Below, piece after piece: positions 46,063 to 55,332 of a stretch of DNA of 64,000 nt. A program made the position numbers and the translations under genes. The notes under the pieces are model-generated. The model had not been told where the DNA came from, did no database searches, and saw nothing but the letters and a program-made list of their open reading frames with translations. Position 1 is the stretch's first letter. The number at the start of each line of letters is the position of its first letter. Source of the stretch: Thermoplasmata archaeon (lineage in GTDB: Archaea > Thermoplasmatota > Thermoplasmata > Thermoplasmatales > Thermoplasmataceae). The DNA is taken from positions 1 through 64,000 of the forward strand of contig JAJZXS010000044.1 in assembly GCA_021806295.1 (NCBI GenBank), given 5' to 3'.

Positions 46063-46499
46063 TTTTTCTCCTGAAGACCGGATATTATCTTCAGAATCAG
46101 GGTTATATATCCTGCCACAGTTTTATCGTTGAGCATCCTCATGATATCCATAAACCCCTTATCCTGAAGCTTGCCGGCACTGTTTATAGAATCACCCAGC
46201 CGATTCATCAGGTTAACAGTCACATCCGGATCAAGTTTTGATAGGAGGTCAAATATGCTCATAATATTTGTAACCGATTTTTTTGTTGTGTCAGAGTTAA
46301 ACTGGTCCGAAAACGTGTCCATTATAAACTTATAATTTGCTGCCATGGCGTTAACCAGTGTAAGAAAACCGGAATCGTTGAGATTCTTGATGGTTTTCAG
46401 AAAAGATCCAAGGCTTTCCCTGTATTCATCCGGTATAAGCGAATCCTCCTCCGTTTCCTTTTCCTCAATATATTCTATAGGTTTAGACATTTTAATCAT
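46059..46499 (-). CDS. DUF1641 protein of the formate dehydrogenase operon
   Basis: 146 residues, helical, with an acidic N-terminus and GKLQDKGFMDIMRMLNDKT, fitting DUF1641. The family is often encoded next to FdhA, for example in Bacillus, so it may be a subunit or assembly factor. The start overlaps the fdhA end by eight bases; ATG 46490 is a second possible start. Confidence 0.85.
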   Translation of the reverse strand: MIKMSKPIEYIEEKETEEDSLIPDEYRESLGSFLKTIKNLNDSGFLTLVNAMAANYKFIMDTFSDQFNSDTTKKSVTNIMSIFDLLSKLDPDVTVNLMNRLGDSINSAGKLQDKGFMDIMRMLNDKTVAGYITLILKIISGLQEKK

Positions 46500-49425
46500 C
46501 CGTTAATTTTACATAATCTGATCTCTTCCATTTCTCGCTCACCATTATGCCTTTCTGTGGATGCGGGGTCCCGTATCTGGAATTGTTGGCAGGTAACGGG
46601 GTTCCACCATTGCCCTTCAATTTTTTGATTTTCACAGGCAACTCCTTGTATGATGGTGTATCCGAATCTGGGTCCCTGTTATAGGATGTGAGAAGGTTTA
46701 CAGTAGCATCATCAGAAGCAGCATTCATTGGCATATAAAGCTCATTCCCACTTACCCTTTCAGTGATAAGTGCACGGAGTTTTATGCTCCCCCACTTTGA
46801 AGTAACACGTACATAATCTCCTGTATTTATTCCATATTCATCTGCAAGTTTCTGTGAAATTTCCAGAAATGTATCAGGAACCTTTTCCTTTATTCCCTCA
46901 GTTTTGAAGGTTTCATTCCCCTCGTGGAAATGCTCCAGCATCCTTCCGTTATTCAAATGCAGAGGATACTCCTCTGATATTGAAAGTGGTGGCCTGTATG
47001 AAAGAGGGTAAAGCCTTGCCTTTCCGTCAGGGAAATTGAACCTGTCTGCATACAGGTACTCCGAATCATGCCCGTTAACCATTGGCCACTGCAGGCTTTT
47101 GAATCCCTCCAGCCTTTCATAGTTTACTCCATTAAATATGGGTGACAGTGAACATGCCTCATCCATTATTTCAGATGGGTGGCTGTAATGCCAGCCAGCC
47201 TCGAGGGAGTTGGCTATTCCCTGTATAATCTCCCAGTCCGGCCTTGTTTCACCGTATGGCTCCATAACCTGGTAAATTCTCTGTATGCGCCTCTCTGTGT
47301 TAACAAATGTACCCTCCTTTTCAAGGCTCACCGAGGCAGGTAATACAACATCAGCGTATTTTGCGGTTTCAGAGAAAAATACATCCTGGACAACCAGGAA
47401 ATCCAGTTTTTCAAGGGCATCCCTTGTCTTTCCTGCATCAGGCCCAGTTGAGGCTATTTCCTGTCCAATAACGTACATTGCCTTGACCTTATCGTTATCT
47501 ATATTTTCTATGCAGGATACATTATCAATTCCAGGTTTTCTTGAAAGTTCAGTGTTCCATGCCTTTTCAAATTTTTTAACGGCTTCCTCATCCTTTATTG
47601 GCTGGTACCCTGGAAGATATGTGGGCATTGAGCCGAAATCACTGGCACCCTGCACATTGTTATGGCCCCTCAATGGATATGCGCCTGTTCCTGGCCTGCC
47701 ATAATTCCCTGTAACAAGGAGCAAATTGGAGATAGCAGTGGATTCGTCTGAGCCTGCGGAATGCTGTGTTATCCCCATGGCCCACAGTATGCACATGCTT
47801 TTTACGCTGTGTATCATTTCTGCTGTTTTAATTATCTGATCTTCCGGTATATTTGTAATTTTAGCTGCATTTTCCAGTGTAAATGTTTCAAGGCTTTTGC
47901 GGTAATCGTCGAAGTTATTAACCCTCTTTTCTATAAACTCCCTGTCGTACCAGCCCTTGTCTATTATATATTTAGAAAGTGCAGACAATAGGACTATATC
48001 TGTACCAGGAGATGGGTGCAAATAAATATCCGCCCTTTCGGCCATTTCATTTTTTCTAAGGTCTGATACTATTAGCTTCTGCTTATTCAGCTTATGTGCC
48101 CTCTTTACCCTTGTTGCAAGTACAGGGTGTGATTCGGCAGTGTTAGCCCCAACAATCATTACAAGCTCTGATTTGTATATATCCTGAATAGAACCGGCAT
48201 CACCGCCATATCCAACGGTTCTCCACAATCCTGTTGTGGCAGGAGCCTGGCAGAATCTTGATGAGTTGTCAACATTATTGTTATGGAATACCTGCCTTGC
48301 CAGTTTCTGCATAAGGTACGATTCCTCATTTGTTCCTTTAGAGGATGCTATAAACATAATGGATTCATTTCCGAATTTATCAGAAACCTTTTTCAGGCCC
48401 TTTGCAGCAAATTTTATGGCCTCATCCCAGGATGCCCTTACAAATTCCCCATTTTTTCTTATAAGTGGGAATTTCAGGCGTTCATCACTGTTGACAAAGC
48501 CCCAGCCGAATTTTCCCTTTATGCATGTTGATATGCCGTTGGCAGGTGATTCAACCTCTGGCTGAACCTTCAAAATTTTTCTTCCCTTAGTCCACATTGT
48601 AAAGGAACACCCGACACCACAGTATGTGCATACGGTCTTGGTCTTTTTTATCTGCTCCTCCCTCATTTTTGCCTCAATATTGCTGACCTTCATTATCAGG
48701 CCATTGCCAACAGGCTTTTCAAGGTCCTTCCCGAATTCAATAAGATTGTATTTTGCCTTCCTTGTAAGTGATGTGAAATAACCTGCCTCTTCAAGCATTG
48801 ATTTTTCCATTAATGCATTCACCGGGCACACAGTAACACAGTGTCCACAGGATACACATGATGAATCATTTATTGCCTTTCCATCATCCCAGACAACACG
48901 TGGCCGGTCAAGTGACCAGTCTATATGCAATGTTTCATTAACCTCTACATCCTGGCATGCCTCCACGCATCTTCCACATAGAATGCACTGGTCCGGGTCA
49001 TACCGGTAAAATGGATTTGTTAAATCAACCTCATACCCCTTGGATCTGAATGGATATTTCTGCCTGGTAACGCTGAGTGTATCCACAGCACTGTGGAGTG
49101 CACAGTCCCCGTTATTGTTCTCGCAAACAGTACAGTAAAGATCATGGTTATGCAGTATTCTATTAACTGCCTCCACCTGCCTGCCTTTCACCTCAGAATC
49201 ATTATATTTTACCTGCATGCCTTCCTTAACCTTTGTTGAGCATGCCCTCAAATATTTGCCATCAACATTTACTATACATGTATCACAGGATTCTATCGCA
49301 CCCAGAGCGGGATTATAGCACACGTGGGGAATATCTATGTTATTCTCCATCATTATCTGCAATATGGTTTTATCCCGGTCTGCATTGAATTGATCCCCAT
49401 CAATAGAAATTTTGCCTGCGGCCAT
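46492..49425 (-). CDS. fdhA: Molybdopterin formate dehydrogenase, alpha subunit
   Basis: 977 residues from ATG 49425. In order: a 2Fe-2S domain (HVCYNPALGAIESCDTC), a His/Cys cluster motif (HDLYCTVCENNNGDC), two 4Fe-4S motifs (CILCGRCVEAC, CVSCGHCVTVC), the bis-MGD entry cluster CTYCGVGC, and the active-site block SSRFCQAP with cysteine (392) in the selenocysteine position. It oxidises formate to CO2. The frame is open to TTG 49443, but the TATA at 49454-49463 and family length favour ATG 49425. Confidence 0.94.
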   Translation of the reverse strand: MAAGKISIDGDQFNADRDKTILQIMMENNIDIPHVCYNPALGAIESCDTCIVNVDGKYLRACSTKVKEGMQVKYNDSEVKGRQVEAVNRILHNHDLYCTVCENNNGDCALHSAVDTLSVTRQKYPFRSKGYEVDLTNPFYRYDPDQCILCGRCVEACQDVEVNETLHIDWSLDRPRVVWDDGKAINDSSCVSCGHCVTVCPVNALMEKSMLEEAGYFTSLTRKAKYNLIEFGKDLEKPVGNGLIMKVSNIEAKMREEQIKKTKTVCTYCGVGCSFTMWTKGRKILKVQPEVESPANGISTCIKGKFGWGFVNSDERLKFPLIRKNGEFVRASWDEAIKFAAKGLKKVSDKFGNESIMFIASSKGTNEESYLMQKLARQVFHNNNVDNSSRFCQAPATTGLWRTVGYGGDAGSIQDIYKSELVMIVGANTAESHPVLATRVKRAHKLNKQKLIVSDLRKNEMAERADIYLHPSPGTDIVLLSALSKYIIDKGWYDREFIEKRVNNFDDYRKSLETFTLENAAKITNIPEDQIIKTAEMIHSVKSMCILWAMGITQHSAGSDESTAISNLLLVTGNYGRPGTGAYPLRGHNNVQGASDFGSMPTYLPGYQPIKDEEAVKKFEKAWNTELSRKPGIDNVSCIENIDNDKVKAMYVIGQEIASTGPDAGKTRDALEKLDFLVVQDVFFSETAKYADVVLPASVSLEKEGTFVNTERRIQRIYQVMEPYGETRPDWEIIQGIANSLEAGWHYSHPSEIMDEACSLSPIFNGVNYERLEGFKSLQWPMVNGHDSEYLYADRFNFPDGKARLYPLSYRPPLSISEEYPLHLNNGRMLEHFHEGNETFKTEGIKEKVPDTFLEISQKLADEYGINTGDYVRVTSKWGSIKLRALITERVSGNELYMPMNAASDDATVNLLTSYNRDPDSDTPSYKELPVKIKKLKGNGGTPLPANNSRYGTPHPQKGIMVSEKWKRSDYVKLTDD

Positions 49426-49453
49426 ATCATCACAATTATACAAGGATTCATTG

Positions 49454-49463
49454 TTATTTATAT
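49454..49463 (-). promoter_or_regulatory. TATA box of the fdh operon
   Basis: ATATAAATAA on the minus strand lies 29-38 bases before ATG 49425. The divergent gene at 49585 has its own GCTTAAATAC at 49556-49565. Confidence 0.45.
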
Positions 49464-49584
49464 GTTATGCTACCGGGACTTTAACGCTTAAGTATGAAGC
49501 CAACGCATTATCTTTATTGCATTATAATATACAATATGTTTAATAAAATACTAGAGCTTAAATACAACAAATGATTATTAATTT

Positions 49585-49872
49585 ATGATTGCAGCAGCTT
49601 TACCGCCACTGGCGGTTGGGTTCTTCGGTCTGGGAATCGGTTATTTTGTTTTTGGAGGGGCTGTTTTTTTCAAATACCCTAAAGAAAGCAATGAAAATGT
49701 TAACCATGCCATGGGTTTGTGGGGTATATTTATGCCAGGATTTATGCAGTTTCTTGCGGGAACATACATATTTTTGGGACTGACTGTATTCACTGCTTTT
49801 AGGTCCTCGCCAATACTGTACATGGCCGGGCTTGCATTCACTGCTTATGGTGTACACTGGTTTGCCCTGTGA
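49585..49872 (+). CDS. GPR1/FUN34/YaaH-like membrane protein, N-terminal half (ends at in-frame TGA)
   Basis: 95 residues with three membrane helices: PPLAVGFFGLGIGYFVFGG, MPGFMQFLAGTYIFLGL and LYMAGLAFTAYGVHWFAL. The pattern QFLAGTYIFLGLTVF followed by YGVHWF resembles YaaH-type small-acid transporters. It stops at TGA 49870-49872, but the same frame continues through 98 further open codons coding three more helices. The intact protein would be about 193 residues. Position divergent from fdhA suggests formate or acetate transport (inference). Confidence 0.7.
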   Translation: MIAAALPPLAVGFFGLGIGYFVFGGAVFFKYPKESNENVNHAMGLWGIFMPGFMQFLAGTYIFLGLTVFTAFRSSPILYMAGLAFTAYGVHWFAL

Positions 49873-49881
49873 TATAACAAG

Positions 49882-49889
49882 TATAAAAA
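49882..49889 (+). promoter_or_regulatory. TATA-like box for the C-terminal half-gene
   Basis: TATAAAAA lies 26-33 bases before ATG 49915 and ten bases after the TGA, so the second half could be transcribed separately. This may be chance in AT-rich DNA. Confidence 0.35.
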
Positions 49890-49902
49890 TGCAGATACCA
49901 CA

Positions 49903-50166
49903 GTGGATGGGTTCATGGCTGTAGGTTTTCTATGGATTTCAATAATAGGATCTGTGGTATTCGGCCTGGGTCATGATATACCTGTGATGATCCTGTTTAT
50001 ACTGCTTGCTCTGGTCTATATCAGCGATATACCGGCCAGTCTTATACACTCGCCTTCATGGGGAAGAACCAAAGCCTTTTTCCAGCTTGTTACAGGTACA
50101 TGGCTTATGTATCTCACATTTGCCGCTACATTGAACTTTGCCCTGGGATACCACCTGTTCCTTTAA
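49903..50166 (+). CDS. GPR1/FUN34/YaaH-like membrane protein, C-terminal half
   Basis: In the same frame as the preceding half, with GTG 49903 or ATG 49915 as possible starts. It encodes three helices (FMAVGFLWISIIGSVVFGLG, VMILFILLALVYISDIPASL, FFQLVTGTWLMYLTFAATLN). The linker between TGA and start reads YNKYKNADTTVDGF, as expected of a cytoplasmic loop. It is either a split subunit, a decayed gene or a readthrough product. mobB follows 29 bases later. Confidence 0.65.
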   Translation: MDGFMAVGFLWISIIGSVVFGLGHDIPVMILFILLALVYISDIPASLIHSPSWGRTKAFFQLVTGTWLMYLTFAATLNFALGYHLFL

Positions 50167-50195
50167 AATTTTATATTTATTTGTAATTTCATTAT

Positions 50196-50651
50196 ATGAA
50201 AATATTCACATTTTTTGGGTCCTCTTCATCAGGAAAAACCACGGTAATTGAAAATCTTGTTTCTATTCTCTCTGGAAAGTATAAAATTGTTTATATAAAG
50301 GGCATTCCGCATAACAATATATCACTGGATACTAGAGGAAAGGATACGTGGATTATGGAAAACGCTGGTGCCCATACAACATACGGAGTAATGCCTGACA
50401 GAACATATAAAATGGTCAGGGAGCATATGGAACTTGATAGAATAATCAATGAAAATACGGATTATGATATAATTTTTATAGAGGGTTTTAGGGACTATGG
50501 AAAAGGTACCAGATTTCTTATACTCGGCAATGAGAATTATTTAAAATACGGATATGATTATATTATAAAAGCCAACAACAGCACATATACAGGCGAATGC
50601 ATAACCTACCCTGAAGAAATCCCCAGACTCGTTGACATTATTGCACAATAA
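50196..50651 (+). CDS. mobB: Molybdopterin-guanine dinucleotide biosynthesis protein MobB
   Basis: 151 residues, P-loop FGSSSSGKTTVI at the start and the MobB-like FIEGFRDYG segment after IIFIE. MobB binds GTP and assists MobA in adding GMP to molybdopterin. It lies between the split membrane protein and the convergent mobA gene, so it belongs with the formate dehydrogenase genes. Confidence 0.9.
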   Translation: MKIFTFFGSSSSGKTTVIENLVSILSGKYKIVYIKGIPHNNISLDTRGKDTWIMENAGAHTTYGVMPDRTYKMVREHMELDRIINENTDYDIIFIEGFRDYGKGTRFLILGNENYLKYGYDYIIKANNSTYTGECITYPEEIPRLVDIIAQ

Positions 50652-50672
50652 TCTGGAAATTAATATATTCTC

Positions 50673-51224
50673 TTAAAGGTTGCCATTACAGAGAAGCTTT
50701 CTTGCCTCATAAAGATCAGAGATATAATTGATGCTACCTAATTTATTACCATCGGCATCAATACTTTCTATGCCAGAGATGCTGAGAAACCTGCTTATAC
50801 TTTCCCCACCGGAGTTTCTGTATTCTCTCATGGGTTTATAGAGTTTTTCGGTATATATTGTAAAAAGGGGCTGGTAAAATCCACCAGATGTGCATGCAAT
50901 AGTATCTCCATGGTAATTGCTAATTATACTGCGAATCAGTGAGACATCTATAAATGGCATATCCCCGCCAACTGCCAGGAATCTCCTGTATTTCTCAATG
51001 CAGTATAGAATAGAATCAATGAGGATACCGTCAGTTGCATCATATTCTGTCCTGCAATATTTAGATGATACCGATGGATCCTTCGTAAAAATTATTATTT
51101 CTTCGAATAAGTGGGATTGGGAAATTATCCTTGAAACCCTGTCTATGAGGCACTCGCCACATAGGTCCATGCTATGCTTATCCCTGAGCCTCTGGCTTTT
51201 CTTTGCGAAAATTATTGCTCTCAT
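50673..51224 (-). CDS. mobA: MobA-like nucleotidyltransferase with altered nucleotide loop
   Basis: 183 residues. VGGDMPFID is the metal-binding core and the operon context with moeA supports MobA, which makes the guanylated cofactor. However, the usual LAGGxSxRMG loop is replaced by IFAKKSQRLRDK, without the Gly-Gly pair. It may use a different nucleotide or have reduced activity. The start overlaps the moeA stop as ATGA. Confidence 0.75.
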   Translation of the reverse strand: MRAIIFAKKSQRLRDKHSMDLCGECLIDRVSRIISQSHLFEEIIIFTKDPSVSSKYCRTEYDATDGILIDSILYCIEKYRRFLAVGGDMPFIDVSLIRSIISNYHGDTIACTSGGFYQPLFTIYTEKLYKPMREYRNSGGESISRFLSISGIESIDADGNKLGSINYISDLYEARKLLCNGNL

Positions 51225-52975
51225 TGATTTGCTCCATCAAGGGAGGCAAGGGCATTTTTCAGTTCTTTGTATCTCTTGCTCTCTTTATTTATAAGTACAT
51301 GGAAGGTTATGTACCCTTTCTGTTCAAACTCCAGAGAATAAAGTTCCGCGTATTGCTTGTATGTTATCCCTGCATCGCACCTTCCGCTTCGTACGTAATC
51401 ACAGATAATTTCTGGATTCTCAAGGTAGGTTATGTCATTAAGTTCAGGTATTCCTTCTGAATATTCATACAGCCCCGATCCGCGGTACATCAATGCCATG
51501 GTTTTATAATTAATGTGCCTGTACGCCACCCCGTATGGAATTTTAAATGTCACGGAATCATAATAATTTGTCATATCGGGTAGATCCCTGTAATTCCAAA
51601 AATAAACATCCGCGTCGCCGTATTCCATTGACCTGACAATTTCATTCTTCCCCGCTTCAACGAATGTAGACACATCCAGTATCTGGCCGGGTATATGATC
51701 CGTGGCCGGAAGGTACTGCCCGTAGAATAGAATTTCTGGAATTTTAGATGTGAATAACTTTACAATCAGGCTGGAATGGGGTGACAGATATGATGATTCT
51801 GAACATACTATTGAAAAGCCTGTTGCCCTGCCTATTCTCGATATTGAGCCGGAATTGCCGGGAACCTGGTAAGCATAATATGATCCGCCGCGGTTTACCA
51901 GTTTTAACAGAAGAAGGTCTGTATTTCCCTGGTGGAGTTCAATGCGATCCCCTGATGTGGCATTTATTTCAGTAAAGGAAAACACATGCCCGGCCATGGA
52001 GAATAGGGCTGGTAAAACAAGGGAATAAAGTATCATCATCGACGATACTGGGAATCCAGGGAGCCCAAAGATCAACTTATTCCCTGATTTTGCAAATATT
52101 GCAGGTTTTCCTGGCTTAACCCTTATTCCGTGGAAAATTATTCCCGGTTTTTTGTCTCCAAGTACAAGGTAAACCATATCGTGATCCCCGGCAGATGTGC
52201 TACCGATAGTAATGGTTACATCATTCTCCTCTATGGAACTATCTATGGCATTCTTTATTTCTGAATAGTTATCCCTTATAATTCCATAGTTTTTAACCTC
52301 AAAGGCAGGGTGCCTGCAGAGTTCAGAATATATGGATATGCTGTTTGATTCGTAAATTTTACCTTCCTCATATTCCTGCCCAGGATAAAGCAGTTCATTC
52401 CCGGTTGATACTATGCCTATTCTGATCTTTCTGATAACATTTACAGTTCCTATTCCGGTGGATGCCATTACCGCAATGCTTCTCGGATCTATAACAGATC
52501 CCTTGCCAATCAGCCTTTCACCCTTTATTACATCAATGCCGGAGTTAGAAAGCTCGTGGAAACGTTCAATTTTTTTGAAGAATATGATATGGTTTCCATG
52601 TGTTTCAGTATCCTCAAATGGCACCATGGCATCGGCACCAATGGGAATGACACCACCGGTGGGTACCTTTATGCACTTCCCATTCCCGGGAAATTTAACT
52701 GCGGGTTCTCCTATGCTGGTTTCACCAGAAAGATCCAGTGCGACAGGATTCTCCCGTGATGCAGGGGCAAGGTCTGCTGCTATCACAGCGTATCCGTCAA
52801 CCTGGGATCTTGAATAAAGGGGAAGGTTGCTGGCACTGAATACATCCTCAGCGGATACCCTGCCATTGGCCTCGCCTATCTTTATCCTCTCGGTTTCGCA
52901 AATTTTTACAGAATTATTCCATATCTTTTCCTCAGCTTCCCGAAATTTTATAAGATTGTGAAAAATCATTCCCAT
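51221..52975 (-). CDS. moeA: MoeA molybdenum insertase fused to a periplasmic-binding-like domain
   Basis: 584 residues. Residues 1-405 are MoeA (SRSQVDGYAVIA, TGNELLYPGQ, GIRVKPGKPAIFA, FGLPGFPVSSM). Residues about 420-584 are a PBP-like domain (VDVSTFVEAGKNEIV-type start, GVAYRHINYKTM, SGRCDAGITYKQY), a common archaeal fusion that may sense molybdate or cofactor. It inserts molybdenum into adenylated molybdopterin. It overlaps the upstream moeA by ten bases. Confidence 0.93.
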   Translation of the reverse strand: MGMIFHNLIKFREAEEKIWNNSVKICETERIKIGEANGRVSAEDVFSASNLPLYSRSQVDGYAVIAADLAPASRENPVALDLSGETSIGEPAVKFPGNGKCIKVPTGGVIPIGADAMVPFEDTETHGNHIIFFKKIERFHELSNSGIDVIKGERLIGKGSVIDPRSIAVMASTGIGTVNVIRKIRIGIVSTGNELLYPGQEYEEGKIYESNSISIYSELCRHPAFEVKNYGIIRDNYSEIKNAIDSSIEENDVTITIGSTSAGDHDMVYLVLGDKKPGIIFHGIRVKPGKPAIFAKSGNKLIFGLPGFPVSSMMILYSLVLPALFSMAGHVFSFTEINATSGDRIELHQGNTDLLLLKLVNRGGSYYAYQVPGNSGSISRIGRATGFSIVCSESSYLSPHSSLIVKLFTSKIPEILFYGQYLPATDHIPGQILDVSTFVEAGKNEIVRSMEYGDADVYFWNYRDLPDMTNYYDSVTFKIPYGVAYRHINYKTMALMYRGSGLYEYSEGIPELNDITYLENPEIICDYVRSGRCDAGITYKQYAELYSLEFEQKGYITFHVLINKESKRYKELKNALASLDGANQ

Positions 52976-54195
52976 TTTATATCACCTACAATATTTATTA
53001 CTATTCTGCCATCCTTCTCTATGCCCTCGAGGTTTTCGCCTATTAAAGTAAAGGAATTGCCCCTGAGAAGCGAGGAGATTCTTCCTGATGCCGTAGTTTC
53101 CAGAGGCCTTGCATGGATTTCTCCGTCCCTCACGAATGCATTCGTAACCTGAAATGTTGTAAATCCTGTTTTATTATGTATCCTTTCGTCCAGTATGGCC
53201 GGAGCTTTTTCTGTAAGTTCTATGCCGAAAGCATTATGCACATATCTATTCACAAAAATAAGTGAGGATAGGAGGGCAGCTACCGGAAGGCCTGACACAG
53301 ATAGAACCGGTGTATTATCCATGTTGAACAGGGCTATAGTCCGGCCTGGCTTTATGGCAACCCCGGAAAACAACATTTTGCCCAGCCTGGATATTGCATC
53401 AGTTGTCAGATCTTTCCTCCCCAGGCTGCTCCCCCCGGTTACTATAATTATATTGCATTTCCCCCTGAGATTGGAGATCTTTTCTATTATAGAGCCTGTA
53501 CTGTCATCAGCAATACCGCCATCTATTATATCGATGAAAGGCCTTCTGTAAAATGACCTTAACAGGGAACCTGTTGAATTATTGATCTGCCCGGTCAGAA
53601 GTTCCATTCCCGTATTTACTATGCCGATTGTAATATTTTTGTATACCATTACAGATTTAATGCCCGCTGCTGTCATGGATGAAATATTCTGTGGCCTTAT
53701 CATGGATTTTCCCCCCAGTATCAGGGAACCACTGGTTATATCCTCCCCTGATGATGCTACATTTTCTCCGGCCAGTACAGGTGAGTAAACATAAATATGA
53801 TCACCGGACTGTTCACAATTTTCGACCTTGATTACGGCATCGGCACCTTCAGGCATGATAGATCCTGTATAGATTTCCCTGCACTGTCCGTCCTTAAGCG
53901 GCTTCCCTGAACTGCCACCTGCAATGTTAACTCCGGCGAGCTCAAGCCTTGCGGGATTGTGAACAGAAGCATTAACTGTATCCTGATGTTTCACAGCGTA
54001 ACCATCCATGGCAGCCTTATTCCTATCAGGAATATTAACAGGAGAAAACACACTGCATGCCGAAATTTTACCTGCGGCATCCTCAATATTTACCGGACCA
54101 TAGCCAGGCAAATTCCATGGCACTGCATCGAATATGGAAACTGCCTCACTGTATGGCAGCAAACTTTCAAACCGCTCCATAATACGTTTTACCAT
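52966..54195 (-). CDS. moeA: MoeA molybdenum insertase
   Basis: 409 residues of stand-alone MoeA: RNKAAMDGYAVKHQD, GAVNTGMELL-like (VNTGMELLTGQ), GVAIKPGRTIALF and VSGLPVAALL. It pairs with the fused MoeA downstream; archaea often carry two MoeA copies. ATG 54195 is used; ATG 54180 is also possible. It heads the moeA-moeA/PBP-mobA operon. Confidence 0.94.
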   Translation of the reverse strand: MVKRIMERFESLLPYSEAVSIFDAVPWNLPGYGPVNIEDAAGKISACSVFSPVNIPDRNKAAMDGYAVKHQDTVNASVHNPARLELAGVNIAGGSSGKPLKDGQCREIYTGSIMPEGADAVIKVENCEQSGDHIYVYSPVLAGENVASSGEDITSGSLILGGKSMIRPQNISSMTAAGIKSVMVYKNITIGIVNTGMELLTGQINNSTGSLLRSFYRRPFIDIIDGGIADDSTGSIIEKISNLRGKCNIIIVTGGSSLGRKDLTTDAISRLGKMLFSGVAIKPGRTIALFNMDNTPVLSVSGLPVAALLSSLIFVNRYVHNAFGIELTEKAPAILDERIHNKTGFTTFQVTNAFVRDGEIHARPLETTASGRISSLLRGNSFTLIGENLEGIEKDGRIVINIVGDIKWE

Positions 54196-54342
54196 AGGCT
54201 TACATAGTGTTATTTATTCTTTGTATTAATGTTTATAGCCAGTTTAACAGGATAAAGCATAGTTGATGGCTGGCAATTTATTCTATAGAAAAATATAATT
54301 TCTATCAATAAATAATAAATATGGTTAAGTAATAAAGTATAA

Positions 54343-55332
54343 ATGACATTAATTCTGATAATTGTCAAATTCCTTACAATCATCTTTGGTTCTATCATTG
54401 CCGGATTCATAGGATCACTTACAGGCCTCGGTGGCGGTACAGTCCTTGTTCCTGTTCTCACGCTTTTCTATGGTATACCCTTTATCTTCGCGGCAGGTGC
54501 AAGTTTGATATCGACAATAGCAACCTCGGCAGGTTCAGCAAGTGCATACACAAAGAAAAAAATAGCCAATATAAAAATAGGCATTGGCCTGGAGATAGCA
54601 ACAACCACAGGTGCTATTGTAGGTTCCCTGACTCTTGTGTTCATAGATAAACATGCTCTCATATGGGTTGTATATGTAATCTTCGGACTTGTTCTGCTGT
54701 TTTCCCTTATTCCTACCATCAAGAAGATAGGAAAGGAGGTGCCGCCGGAGATGAAACCTGACTGGAGCACAAAGTTATTCCAGTTAACAGGGTCTTATTA
54801 CGACGAGAGGCTCAGAAAAACAATAAAATATCACGGCGTTAGATGGTGGCTGGGAGAAATAGTAATGTTCTTTGCTGGATTTGTTTCCGGGCTTCTGGGC
54901 ATTGGATCCGGGGCATTAAAGGTTCTGGGCATGGACTGGGCAATGAATCTTCCCATGAAGGTTACGACCACATCCAGCAATTTCATGATAGGCATTACGG
55001 CTGCAACGGGCAGTTCAATATACTGGTATGAGGGATATATAAATCTGTTTATTGCGGCAGCCACGGCAATTGGCGTGCTTATAGGTGCTTTTTTCGGTGC
55101 GAAGGTTCTGGTCAGGATCTCCAATGAGAATATAAGATGGATATTCTTTGCAATTTTATCCTTCCTGGGATTTGACATGGTTTTCAAGGGATTGCACCTG
55201 ATAAATTTCCTGATAACATTTTCACTGATGATACAGTTCTTTATATCTGTGATAATATCTATAGTTTTGATAGGAGTACTATTTTATAATTCAAAAAGAA
55301 AGGAATGGGGGAGTAAAAATGCGAAATCATGA
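54343..55332 (+). CDS. TauE/SafE-family anion permease
   Basis: 329 residues with eight or nine hydrophobic helices. The N-terminal GSLTGLGGGTVLVPVLTLFYG and the internal repeat SGLLGIGSGALKVL are the two family repeats. Members export sulfite, sulfoacetate or related anions. It overlaps the DUF1634 gene by 14 bases; this pairing recurs in other prokaryotes. Confidence 0.92.
   Translation: MTLILIIVKFLTIIFGSIIAGFIGSLTGLGGGTVLVPVLTLFYGIPFIFAAGASLISTIATSAGSASAYTKKKIANIKIGIGLEIATTTGAIVGSLTLVFIDKHALIWVVYVIFGLVLLFSLIPTIKKIGKEVPPEMKPDWSTKLFQLTGSYYDERLRKTIKYHGVRWWLGEIVMFFAGFVSGLLGIGSGALKVLGMDWAMNLPMKVTTTSSNFMIGITAATGSSIYWYEGYINLFIAAATAIGVLIGAFFGAKVLVRISNENIRWIFFAILSFLGFDMVFKGLHLINFLITFSLMIQFFISVIISIVLIGVLFYNSKRKEWGSKNAKS

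Noticed and set aside
49870-49872. Selenocysteine at the TGA of the split membrane protein
   Set aside because: No selenocysteine machinery is seen, FdhA uses cysteine, the position is a loop, and no convincing SECIS hairpin was noticed. Kept only as a minor alternative.
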